A stretch of DNA of 64,000 bases from Bacteroidetes bacterium GWF2_33_16. GTDB taxonomy: Bacteria; Bacteroidota; Bacteroidia; Bacteroidales; UBA12077. A model generated the notes under the pieces. It had not been told where the DNA came from and made no database searches. It was given only the letters and a program-made list of their open reading frames with translations. The position numbers were made by a program, and so were the translations under genes. This document shows positions 17,269 through 25,972 of this stretch, one piece after another. Numbering within the stretch: position 1 is the stretch's first letter; each line of letters begins with the position of its first letter. Location of the stretch: positions 1-64,000 of the forward strand of contig MEOE01000031.1 of assembly GCA_001768565.1 (NCBI GenBank). Direction: 5' to 3'.

Positions 17269-20200
17269 ATGGAAATTTTAAAATTTTGTAAAATCAGTTT
17301 AATAAAACGATTTGGTTTTATTATTATATTAATTCTACCCTTTTTGGCATCTGGAAATGAGTTTTCGGATACTTCCCAAGCTGATGTTAATTTGAATAAA
17401 GCTGACCGGTTTATCAAGGAATATTCAATTGATAGTGCTCAAATTTATTACGAAAAAGCCCAATTATTATTTCAAAAAGCAAATAATAAGGTTGGTTATA
17501 TTAAAGCCACAGATGGATTAGGAGATGCCATGGCAAGGAATAATAATGCAATTAAAGCATTACGTATTCTTCAGAATAATCAAAAATATATTATCGAAAA
17601 TATTGGATCGGAAAACATTTATTTAGCAAATAATTACAATAAAATTGCTATTGCAAATTATTTTTTATCAAATATAAATGAAGCACTAAAATATCTTAAT
17701 CTTTCCCTCGAAATAAAACTTCGTGTATTACCTTCAAATGACAAATTAATTGCCGATAGTTATAATAATATTGGTGTAATGCAAGATATGAATGGTAATA
17801 AAGATGAAGCCCTTAATGCATATTTAAAAGCAATTGAAATAATAAGGAATAATGATGAGATAAATAAATCTGATATGGCAAATACCCTTGAAAATATAGC
17901 TATAGTTTATTATGATATTTCGGATTATGAAAGTGCATTAAAATACGAGAGAGAAGCAAACGATCTTTTTAAAACTGAATTTGGCGAAAACTCACTAAAA
18001 TACTTAAATAGCTATGAATTGATAGGAGTTATTTATTTTAACATGGAGAGATACAAGCAAGCTGAACTATTAATTAAAGATGCCTTTGAAAAAAAACTAA
18101 GAATGCTTTCTCCATATAATCCCTATATGATTAATTCATATCAAAATCTTGGCAATTTATATTATGCAATGGGTAATGTAAATAAAGCAATAGAATTGCA
18201 TTTAAAAGCTTATCAATATTTAGAAGAGTCCTCTGAAACAAAATCGAACTTTCAATTATTAAATCTGAATAGTGATTTAGGAAATGATTATGATGAATTA
18301 AATCAACCTGATTTAGCTCTTGAATATTATAATAAAGCTATTGCTATTGCAGAAAAATTGTACAACAAAAATCATTTTGCATATGCTTCATTATTTAATA
18401 ATATTTCTTCAGCATATACTCATAAAAAGAATTATCAGTTAGCAATAGAATCCCTTATAAAAGCTGAAAGTATAATGCTAAAGAATAAAGTAAGCGATAA
18501 GACATTATGTAATATTTATAACAATATTGGTTTTAACTATTTTTATTTAAATAATCAACAAAAATCTGTAGAGTATTTTAATCGTTCTACTGAATTAGCA
18601 AAGAAAATTTATGGAAATAATAGTCCTTCCGTTGCAACGATATATCACAATATCGGATCAATTTATTTTGCAAATAATAAATTTAATGAGGCAAAAGATT
18701 ATTTTGTGAATTCCATAAATATTAGAAAAGAGAATTTTGGAATAAAAAATCCTGATTTAGCAAGTTCATATAATTCAATGGTTGAAGTTCTTATTTCAGA
18801 AAATAATTATGATTCTGCATTGATACATATTCAATATGCTTTTAGTTCTAATTTACCAAAATTTAACTTTTCAATTGATAGTAAAAATATTACAGATCAT
18901 GATAAAGACATAAATGTACATTCACTCCCGAAATTTGAAATACCATTTAACTATCTTGAATTTATTAGATCTTCAATACAAAAAATTAGTATATATGATT
19001 TATTAGGTAAAAGAGATAATGACTTACATGATTATTTTAATGCACATAAATTATATATACTTTCCGATACAATTTTAGATAATTATAGACGATCTGTAAC
19101 AAACGAAAACGATAAATTATTAATATCTGAAATAGCTGGTGACTTATATCCAAATGCTGCATTGAATTGTTTAGATTTATTTCAATTTACAAAGGATAGT
19201 ACATATATTGAAAAAGCATATTATTTTTTACAAAAGAATAAATCAATTATTTTATTAGAAACGATTAACGAAATCAATGCAAAGCGAATTGCAGGAATAC
19301 CCGACAGTTTAATACAAAAAGAAAAAGAACTTATTGATGATATTTCATTTTATAATAGACAGTTATTAGCCTGTGATAAGGAAGAAATTGCATTTATATA
19401 TGAAAAAATCAGGGATTTAAATGCTCAGGTTCAGCAATCAATTAATTTCTTTGAGATTCATTATCCTAAATACTTTGAACTTAAGTATAATTTAAAACCA
19501 ATTACAATTAAGCAAATTCAAAAGGTCCTTAATACAAATACATGCCTTCTTTCTTATACAAATATTGAAAATCAGTATATTATTACTTCAATCACCAAGA
19601 ATAATGTGACTTTTGATACAATCTCAATTAGTGAAGATTTCACCAATACGATTGATTATTATCGATATAGCTTAATGTATCCCGAAAGTGAGCGATTTCA
19701 AGAGTTTTATAGGAGCAATGGTTATGAGTTATATAAAAAACTTTTACCAAATGATATTTCTGATGAAATAAAAAATCTGATAATTATTCCTGATCAGAAA
19801 TTAAGCAAAATGCCTTTTGAAGCTTTATTAACAGGCCAAATAATTAATGATACATTATATTCAGATTATCCATATTTAGTTAAAAAATACAATATTAGTT
19901 ATAGTTATGCCGATAAGCTTGTATATGATAGAATTACATCTAAACAAATAGATACAAAACCATATGATTTTATTGCATTTGCTCCCGTATTTGCTGATAA
20001 TAATACAAATGCATTAAATCGAAATACAAAATATATTTTAAATAATTTGCAAAATTCTGTTGATAGTATTAAAACACGGGGCAGATTTATGGATAATATG
20101 CTAATATCTTCATTACCCGGAACTGAGCAAGAAGTCATTGAGATTTACCAATATTTTGTTAATAATAATTTTAAAGCCAAAGCAAACTTGTATAAAGCAG

Positions 20201-20679
20201 CTAATGAAAAAGAAGTTAAAACAACAAATCTAAATAATTATCGATTTATACATTTTGCTACACACGGTTTTGCGAATATGGAAAATCCTGAATTATCTGG
20301 ACTAATTCTTGCTCAGGATTCATCTGATAATGAAGACAATATTTTGTTTTTAGATGAAATATTAAATCTGAACTTAAACTCAAATTTGGTAATGCTTTCA
20401 GCTTGTGAAACAGGATTAGGTAAAATTTATAAAGGTGAAGGAATCATAGGTTTGAGCAGAGCTCTCATTTATAGTGGAGCACAAAATATTGGAGTATCAT
20501 TATGGCAGGTTTCCGATGAATCAACACGTGAATTAATGACCCAATTTTATAAAAACATTGTAGATAATAATTCAAATGATTTTGGAGAACCATTGAGAAA
20601 TGCCAAATTAAAACTTATTGAAACGAAGGCATTTTCTCATCCTTTTTATTGGTCACCTTTTATTTTAATTGGATATTAA
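17269..20679 (+). CDS. TPR-CHAT protein with N-terminal secretion signal
   Basis: An 1136-residue protein. Residues 1-29 contain a hydrophobic segment (FGFIIILILPFLASG) that reads as a signal peptide or anchor. About residues 35-530 are tetratricopeptide repeats of the 42-residue Kinesin-light-chain-like type (repeated pattern YNNIGxxYxxxxxYxxAxxY). The C-terminal third is a CHAT (caspase-HetF-associated-with-TPR) domain with the catalytic pair visible: His999 in HFATHG and Cys1046 in MLSACETG, followed by GEGIIGLSRALIYSGAQNIGVSLWQVSD. CHAT proteins are caspase-like proteases; Bacteroidota have many TPR-CHAT proteins of unknown target. It is not accompanied by a gasdermin-like or RAMP-type gene here, so a defence role is not supported by context. 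Confidence 0.9.
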   Translation: MEILKFCKISLIKRFGFIIILILPFLASGNEFSDTSQADVNLNKADRFIKEYSIDSAQIYYEKAQLLFQKANNKVGYIKATDGLGDAMARNNNAIKALRILQNNQKYIIENIGSENIYLANNYNKIAIANYFLSNINEALKYLNLSLEIKLRVLPSNDKLIADSYNNIGVMQDMNGNKDEALNAYLKAIEIIRNNDEINKSDMANTLENIAIVYYDISDYESALKYEREANDLFKTEFGENSLKYLNSYELIGVIYFNMERYKQAELLIKDAFEKKLRMLSPYNPYMINSYQNLGNLYYAMGNVNKAIELHLKAYQYLEESSETKSNFQLLNLNSDLGNDYDELNQPDLALEYYNKAIAIAEKLYNKNHFAYASLFNNISSAYTHKKNYQLAIESLIKAESIMLKNKVSDKTLCNIYNNIGFNYFYLNNQQKSVEYFNRSTELAKKIYGNNSPSVATIYHNIGSIYFANNKFNEAKDYFVNSINIRKENFGIKNPDLASSYNSMVEVLISENNYDSALIHIQYAFSSNLPKFNFSIDSKNITDHDKDINVHSLPKFEIPFNYLEFIRSSIQKISIYDLLGKRDNDLHDYFNAHKLYILSDTILDNYRRSVTNENDKLLISEIAGDLYPNAALNCLDLFQFTKDSTYIEKAYYFLQKNKSIILLETINEINAKRIAGIPDSLIQKEKELIDDISFYNRQLLACDKEEIAFIYEKIRDLNAQVQQSINFFEIHYPKYFELKYNLKPITIKQIQKVLNTNTCLLSYTNIENQYIITSITKNNVTFDTISISEDFTNTIDYYRYSLMYPESERFQEFYRSNGYELYKKLLPNDISDEIKNLIIIPDQKLSKMPFEALLTGQIINDTLYSDYPYLVKKYNISYSYADKLVYDRITSKQIDTKPYDFIAFAPVFADNNTNALNRNTKYILNNLQNSVDSIKTRGRFMDNMLISSLPGTEQEVIEIYQYFVNNNFKAKANLYKAANEKEVKTTNLNNYRFIHFATHGFANMENPELSGLILAQDSSDNEDNILFLDEILNLNLNSNLVMLSACETGLGKIYKGEGIIGLSRALIYSGAQNIGVSLWQVSDESTRELMTQFYKNIVDNNSNDFGEPLRNAKLKLIETKAFSHPFYWSPFILIGY

Positions 20680-20688
20680 AAACAGATC

Positions 20689-21387
20689 TCAAAAGTCATA
20701 GTATTTGCATTTTTCCCAAATCCCATAACAAAATTGTTCAATATAATCTTCAGTTAAAAGTCCTTTTTTGTATTGTTTTGGTATTTTGCATTCTTTAAGC
20801 TTTGGGCAGGGATTTAATAGAGTTTTTAGTATCTGATAATCCTGTTTAAGATTATCAAATGATTTGCTTTTATGAACAATGGTTGCAGGATGTTTTAATG
20901 GCAATATTTTTTGATTTTTAGCAAAAAAAATTTTCCCAAACATGTTTTTTATTTCAAATTTGTTAGGTATGGGTAGATTATAAGCTTCAAAAATATATCG
21001 GGTAACATGAAATCCGAGTGTAATAATAATTTCGGGTTTTACAATTCCAATCTCATGTTTAAGAAAATTGTTGTAGCATATATTCATCTCATCGTGCCTA
21101 GGTTTGCGGCATTTTGGCAAGAAACATTTAAGTAAGTTAGTTAAGTAAATTTCATTTCTGTTTAAACCTATAGAACAAAGAAGTTGATCGAAAATTTTAC
21201 CAGATGGGCCAATAAACATTTTCCCTTTTTTATCTTCAGTTCTGCCCGGTGCTTGTGCAATAAACATTAGTTTTGTCGGTATAATACCTTCACCACATAC
21301 TGCATTATTTCGTGTTTGTTCTAAACGACAGCTTTTACAGTTTTTTATTTGCTCGCAGAATTCTGTATAATCAGTAATCATAACCAA
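20689..21387 (-). CDS. Family 4-like uracil-DNA glycosylase (iron-sulfur type)
   Basis: Base-excision repair enzyme of the uracil-DNA glycosylase superfamily. The four cysteines that bind the 4Fe-4S cluster in family 4 enzymes are present with the expected spacing: Cys17 and Cys20 (CKSC), Cys88 and Cys104 (16 apart). The active-site region is AQAPGRTED (motif 1, about 44-52), with Gln where many family 4 enzymes have Glu, and the second motif is KHPATIVHK. Length of 232 residues includes a C-terminal extension with four more cysteines (CPKLKEC, CYGIWEKC) not typical of the family. It converges with the CHAT gene, with 9 bases between the stop codons. Family membership is firm; uracil specificity is inferred. 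Confidence 0.82.
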   Translation of the reverse strand: MVMITDYTEFCEQIKNCKSCRLEQTRNNAVCGEGIIPTKLMFIAQAPGRTEDKKGKMFIGPSGKIFDQLLCSIGLNRNEIYLTNLLKCFLPKCRKPRHDEMNICYNNFLKHEIGIVKPEIIITLGFHVTRYIFEAYNLPIPNKFEIKNMFGKIFFAKNQKILPLKHPATIVHKSKSFDNLKQDYQILKTLLNPCPKLKECKIPKQYKKGLLTEDYIEQFCYGIWEKCKYYDF

Positions 21388-21476
21388 TCATTATTTAACA
21401 AATTTATAGTTATTTGCTTTGTTTTAGGCTGAGAATCTAAAGAATTTTGTACTTTTATATTTAAAACCAATCGAGT

Positions 21477-22817
21477 ATGAAGTTTATTCACTTTCTTATA
21501 AAGTTTTTGCAAGAAGATGTATGGCGTATTCCATTAAAAAATATGCCTCGTTACAAGCTGTTTTTTCTTCGCCAGTTGCGAATAATCATATTGTCAATAC
21601 GTGGTTTAAGTGAAGATAAAGTTAGTTTACGTGCCTCGGCATTAACTTTCTACTCAATGTTATCTGTTGTGCCGGTTGCTGCAATGGGTTTTGGTATTGC
21701 TAAAGGTTTTGGCTTTGAAAAATATCTGCAAGAACAACTAACTAAAAACTTCTCAGAGCAGAAAGAAGTACTGGAGTGGATTATTACTTTTGCAAATAAA
21801 TTTTTGGAAAATACCAGTGGTGGTATCATTGCAGGTATTGGAATTGCTATGTTACTTTGGTCAGTAATGAAAGTATTGGGTAATATTGAGAACTCATTTA
21901 ATGCAATTTGGCAAATACGAAGTTCCCGATCTTGGTCAAGGAAATTTACAGATTATTTATCTATGATGCTTATTGCTCCAATTCTATTGCTTTTATCAAG
22001 CAGTGCAACTGTTTTTATTAGTACTCAGGTACAGCAAATTACTGCTGAAGTGGCATTGTTGGGAAAAATAAGTCCAATAATATTCTTTCTTGTTCAATCA
22101 ATTCCCTATGTTTTAATTTGGCTTCTACTTACAGTTATTTATATGGTAATGCCCAATACTAAAGTAAATATTATACCTGCATTTACCGCAGGTGTTATTG
22201 CCGGAACAGCTTTTGTTATAGTACAATGGGCTTATATTCGTTTTCAGATAGGGGTTTCGCAATACAATGCTATATATGGTAGTTTTGCAGCCCTTCCATT
22301 TTTCCTTATTTGGCTGCAAACGAGCTGGTTAATTGTACTCTTTGGTGCCGAAGTATCATTTTCTGTTCAGAATGTCGAAAAATATGAGTTCGATCCTGAT
22401 ATACTAAATATTAGTGCCTATAGTAAGAAAGTAATCACCTTAATGATTTTACATTTGCTAATTAAGAATTTCATTAAAGGTGAAAAGCCACTTATCTCAG
22501 AAGAAATAAGCAAGAAGCTTGAAATCCCTATTCGTATTGTTAGAGATGCCCTTTTTATTCTTGTTGAAACGAATATACTTTCAGAAGTAACTACCAGATT
22601 TGATAAACAACATGCCTATCAACCTGCACGGGATATAAATCAAATATCTGTTAGCTTTGTTCTAAATGCATTAGATCATTATGGTACAAATAGAATTATA
22701 GCTGCTACATCTGTTGAACAAAACCAATTTAAAAAACTATTTGCCGAATTTGATGTGGCCATAAATAAAAGCAAAGGATCGATGCTTGTCAAAGACATTG
22801 ATAGTATTGACAATTAG
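21477..22817 (+). CDS. YihY/BrkB family inner-membrane protein
   Basis: Polytopic membrane protein of 446 residues; the family was once called RNase BN in error. Residues about 45-300 hold six membrane segments with family motifs LRASALTFYSMLSVVP, SVMKVLGNIENSFNAIWQIR and YGSFAALPFFLIWLQTSWLIVLFGAEVSFS. From about residue 320 there is an added soluble domain (SKKVITLMILHLLIKNFIKG... EEISKKLEIPIRIVRDALFILVETNIL) that resembles a winged helix, common in Bacteroidota members. Molecular function of the family is unsettled. It is probably monocistronic. Confidence 0.9.
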   Translation: MKFIHFLIKFLQEDVWRIPLKNMPRYKLFFLRQLRIIILSIRGLSEDKVSLRASALTFYSMLSVVPVAAMGFGIAKGFGFEKYLQEQLTKNFSEQKEVLEWIITFANKFLENTSGGIIAGIGIAMLLWSVMKVLGNIENSFNAIWQIRSSRSWSRKFTDYLSMMLIAPILLLLSSSATVFISTQVQQITAEVALLGKISPIIFFLVQSIPYVLIWLLLTVIYMVMPNTKVNIIPAFTAGVIAGTAFVIVQWAYIRFQIGVSQYNAIYGSFAALPFFLIWLQTSWLIVLFGAEVSFSVQNVEKYEFDPDILNISAYSKKVITLMILHLLIKNFIKGEKPLISEEISKKLEIPIRIVRDALFILVETNILSEVTTRFDKQHAYQPARDINQISVSFVLNALDHYGTNRIIAATSVEQNQFKKLFAEFDVAINKSKGSMLVKDIDSIDN

Positions 22818-22921
22818 ACAGGGTTCAATTTTCATAAATAACTTTATGCTAATAATTGTTTAGATAAAAACTAAATCTAATAGTTATTATGCATTAAATT
22901 TGCCGCATATTTTAATTTCGA

Positions 22922-23554
22922 ATGAACAAAATAGATGAATCAATTTTTAAGGATGGCTTGCAATTGCCATTAGTTGAAGAGTTTTATACTTTACAGGGCG
23001 AAGGATATCATACAGGGAAAGCTGCATATTTTATCCGAATTGGTGGTTGCGATATTGGTTGTCGTTGGTGCGACTCAAAAATTTCATGGAATCCTTCAAT
23101 CCATCCTTTAGTTAGCATAGAAACAATTATTTCAAACGCTTTAAAAACTCCTGCTAATGCTGTTGTGGTAACTGGTGGAGAACCCAGTTTATTCAATTTG
23201 GAACCATTAACAAGTAAATTAAAGGTTCATGGAATTAAAACGTTTATTGAAACTGCAGGCGCCAAGCCTTTGACAGGTCAGTGGGATTGGATATGTTTAT
23301 CGCCAAAACGTCAAAGTCCTCCAGATGAGTCTTTCTTTAAAATAGCTAATGAACTGAAAGTAATCATTTATGATGATGAAGATTACCATTGGGCAGAGGA
23401 AGCTGCTTCAAAGGTTAATAAAAATTGTATCTTGTATTTACAATCGGAGTGGAGCAGATACGAACAAAATATACTCGCTATTGTCGACTACGTAAAAACA
23501 TATCCAAAATGGAATGTTTCACTTCAGGCACATAAGTTTATGCACATACCTTAG
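22922..23554 (+). CDS. queE: 7-carboxy-7-deazaguanine synthase
   Basis: Radical SAM enzyme that contracts the ring of 6-carboxy-tetrahydropterin to 7-carboxy-7-deazaguanine, the third step of queuosine/7-deazapurine synthesis. The N-terminus LPLVEEFYTLQGEGYHTGKAAYFIRIGGC is diagnostic. The 4Fe-4S cysteines are Cys43, Cys47 and Cys50 in the form CxxxCxxC. VVTGGEPSLF (SAM-binding GGE) and the SPKRQSPPDE segment follow. Length of 210 residues is normal. No queC/queD genes are in the window. Confident. Confidence 0.95.
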   Translation: MNKIDESIFKDGLQLPLVEEFYTLQGEGYHTGKAAYFIRIGGCDIGCRWCDSKISWNPSIHPLVSIETIISNALKTPANAVVVTGGEPSLFNLEPLTSKLKVHGIKTFIETAGAKPLTGQWDWICLSPKRQSPPDESFFKIANELKVIIYDDEDYHWAEEAASKVNKNCILYLQSEWSRYEQNILAIVDYVKTYPKWNVSLQAHKFMHIP

Positions 23555-23608
23555 TTTCATAGATTCTTAAAACCTTAAGTTCTAAGATTAATTTGAATTC
23601 GAATAACA

Positions 23609-24586
23609 CTATACAAATTCTACAACTTTACATTCAATTTTAGGTTTATCTGATAGTGAATACCAAAACTCTATTACTTTAGCATATAATTTCTCAAATT
23701 CATAAAATTTTATTGGCATATTCAAACTGCAATTATTCACTTCGAGTTCTTCATCTTCAAAAACAACAATTGTGGTATGTAGAACTAATTCTATAAATCC
23801 ATCAAGCTTATCTGGAATATTCACAATCTGTTTATATTTACTACTATCAAGATTTGTTTTATCGACATAAAAAACTTCTTTTAAGAATTTTGATTCCATC
23901 CCAACTCTAATTCCTTTTATTTCGTCCCATCTCCCCGGATTCCTTAAAAAAGCATCAATACTAATCTTTTGAGGTATGAATATAGCATTATCTTTCAATT
24001 GGGGAATTAAGTTTTGCATTATAGAAACTTGTGGTTCATTCTGTAAACATGCTTGCATAGTTTCAGATATAACAATATCATACTCCTTATTTATCTTGTA
24101 ATTAGATGCATCAGCAAGAATGTATTCATCAATAAAATGCTCTAAATCCAAACCTTTTAATAATTTCTCAACGGCAAGTAAAGAAGCTTGATTTATATCA
24201 AGTAATGTAATCTTTATTTCATTTGCATTATACATTGTAAGTAAAGGTGTTATTAATGTTGCATAAGGACCACATCCTGCATATAATATATCAATACTCC
24301 CAATTTTGTTTTTAGCTTTACTATCAATCGCTTTTTTTATTCCACGAAGAAAAACAGCTGTTCTTTTCATTTCAAGAAGACAATGCGCTGCTGCAGAAGG
24401 AGAAATAGCTTTTCCCGAAGGAAGCATAATTTCTCCATGGTTTAAATCATTAATATCAACACCTGAAATTGTTTTAAAAATATTGTATAATTTATCTACA
24501 CCTTGTTTCATGTAAAAGAAATCATCTTTACAGTTAATTAATTGAACACATGCATCTTTAATCATTTCAATTTTAGAATTTAACAT
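23609..24586 (-). CDS. Class I SAM-dependent methyltransferase, PRMT-like
   Basis: A 325-residue protein with a Rossmann methyltransferase core: motif I ILYAGCGPYATLITPLL (about residues 100-116), the acidic residue at the end of strand 2 in KITLLDINQAS, motif IV YDIVISETMQACLQNEPQ (the Glu resembles the double-E region of protein arginine methyltransferases) and a C-terminal beta-barrel-like half (NAIFIPQKISIDAFL...). The N-terminal 80 residues (GKAISPSAAAHCLLEMKRT) are seen in related bacterial proteins often found near nonribosomal or siderophore genes. The substrate is unknown. It stands alone after queE in the opposite direction. Confidence 0.75.
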   Translation of the reverse strand: MLNSKIEMIKDACVQLINCKDDFFYMKQGVDKLYNIFKTISGVDINDLNHGEIMLPSGKAISPSAAAHCLLEMKRTAVFLRGIKKAIDSKAKNKIGSIDILYAGCGPYATLITPLLTMYNANEIKITLLDINQASLLAVEKLLKGLDLEHFIDEYILADASNYKINKEYDIVISETMQACLQNEPQVSIMQNLIPQLKDNAIFIPQKISIDAFLRNPGRWDEIKGIRVGMESKFLKEVFYVDKTNLDSSKYKQIVNIPDKLDGFIELVLHTTIVVFEDEELEVNNCSLNMPIKFYEFEKLYAKVIEFWYSLSDKPKIECKVVEFV

Positions 24587-25041
24587 ATTAATTTAAGGTT
24601 TAAAGAAATTTAATTTTGTAAGAGTACTAAAAAATATTTCTAATTATAATTATATATTAACTGAATTAAATATTTATTATTTGTTTAAATTTTTTTTTAT
24701 CTAAAATAAACAATGTTAAAATATACAAATAGTAAATATTAATATAGATATTTTATTTTAAGATAAAACTCAACATTGTAAGAATTTAGTTAGTCTATAA
24801 ACAAGATAATTCTTATATATAGAAAACATAACATTTATAATCACGGCCTAAAAATAAGAATCAACTTCGTACTAATAATAAAACATTATTTAACATTAGA
24901 TAACATATTATGATAATTAGTTTGATAAGTCTATTTTTTGTTTTAAATTTATTTTAGGAAAATAAACAATATCAATTTTAATAATAATTATTAAGAAAAC
25001 AATTAACACTTTAATTAACTAAATCTAAAATTAATCAAATT
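24587..25041. other. AT-rich divergent spacer of 455 bases
   Basis: Very AT-rich region between the methyltransferase (minus) and the collar protein (plus). No open frame, RNA structure or repeat was convincing; a loose inverted repeat TAAGAATT ... AATTCTTA (about 24778-24815) is present. The length suggests a long 5' leader for the collar gene, but no promoter could be fixed. Confidence 0.4.
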
Positions 25042-25575
25042 ATGGACGAAGCTTATATTGGTTCAATTGTACTTTTTGCTGGAACATATGCACCCAGAGG
25101 ATGGGCATTTTGTAATGGGCAACTACTAAGCATTATGGATTATCAAGCTGCATATGCAGTTATTGGAATTACTTATGGAGGTGATGGAAGAAATAACTTT
25201 GCAATACCAGACTTAAAGGGAAGATTTCCAATTCATCCAGGACAAGGGCCAGGATTAACTCCAAAATATCTTGGTGAGAAGAATGGTTGGGAAAATGTGG
25301 TTTTAAATGAAGCACAGATGCCTGGACACACACATACAGCACAAAACATTTTAAAAGGAAGTGAAGAAGCAAGCGTTTCTGATCCATCTGGTAATTTTAT
25401 TGCTGGAACAGGCAGTCCTGTTTTTGGAACAACATCAAATATTAATTTAAATTCAGAATCAGTAGTAAGCACATTAGGACCAGCGGGTGGAAGCCAGGCT
25501 CATACTAACATGCCTCCATATTTGGGTTTAAATTATATTATCTGTTTAGAAGGTTTATTTCCTCCAAGAAATTAA
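25042..25575 (+). CDS. Phage tail collar domain protein (microcystin-dependent-protein type)
   Basis: A 177-residue protein related to tail-fibre collar domains. It begins EAYIGSIVLFAGTYAPRGWAFCNGQLLSI, then has YAVIGITYGGDGRNNFAIPDLKGRFPIHPGQG and EAQMPGHTHT, and ends NMPPYLGLNYIICLEGLFPPRN, which are the hallmark blocks of this family (MdpB, tail collar PF07484). There are no other phage genes around; such stand-alone copies occur widely in Bacteroidota and may be surface or effector proteins. There is no signal peptide. It is followed by a terminator. Confidence 0.88.
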   Translation: MDEAYIGSIVLFAGTYAPRGWAFCNGQLLSIMDYQAAYAVIGITYGGDGRNNFAIPDLKGRFPIHPGQGPGLTPKYLGEKNGWENVVLNEAQMPGHTHTAQNILKGSEEASVSDPSGNFIAGTGSPVFGTTSNINLNSESVVSTLGPAGGSQAHTNMPPYLGLNYIICLEGLFPPRN

Positions 25576-25594
25576 CTTTTACAATAATGATAGA

Positions 25595-25625
25595 CCCCTT
25601 CTTATTTAATGAAGGGGCTTCTTTA
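25595..25625 (+). terminator. Terminator of the collar-domain gene
   Basis: Stem CCCCTTC (25595-25601) and GAAGGGG (25611-25617) with a 9-base AT loop, followed by a T-rich but interrupted tail (CTTCTTTAT). Located 20 bases past the stop codon. Confidence 0.7.
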
Positions 25626-25972
25626 TATAAAAGATGAATTAAATACATAAAATAAAAAGTTGGAAGATTATTTATTGGATAGTATTATTTGTAGGAAATT
25701 TGCCATCATCATTGGGATTATTGTGATGGATAATTATTAAGTATAGCATCAAATACTACTCTATTTCGGAACAACTTCTGATATTTCATTAAATCCAGCA
25801 TCTGTTTAAACAACCTTAAGCAACCTTAAACAACGCTGGAAGAAACCATGCTAATTATAACTTGCATCCTTGTTCATATTTATCAGGAATTCCTTTCGAG
25901 GAATTAACCTATACAATTAATTACTACCCCCTTTATTAAGAAAGTGGGATTATTAACTTTAAATAAAAAATT
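25626..25972 (+). other. Leader region of the T9SS adhesin gene
   Basis: About 350 bases without a gene. It contains a short direct repeat CAACCTTAAG / CAACCTTAAA near 25808-25829 and, 25-45 bases before the ATG, an imperfect hairpin (CCCCCTTT at 25927-25934, AAAGTGGG at 25941-25948) that resembles the preceding terminator stem but lacks a T-tract. A role as a 5'-UTR structure is possible. Confidence 0.35.

Noticed and set aside
17269..20679. CHAT protein as part of a gasdermin or type III-E defence system
   Set aside because: No gasdermin, Cas7-11 or other defence partner genes nearby, and the protein appears exported.
25042..25575. Tail-collar gene as evidence for a prophage
   Set aside because: No capsid, portal, terminase or integrase genes on either side.
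25927..25948. Hairpin before the adhesin gene as a terminator or riboswitch
   Set aside because: One mismatch, no T-tract and no known riboswitch motif; kept only as a possible 5'-UTR structure.
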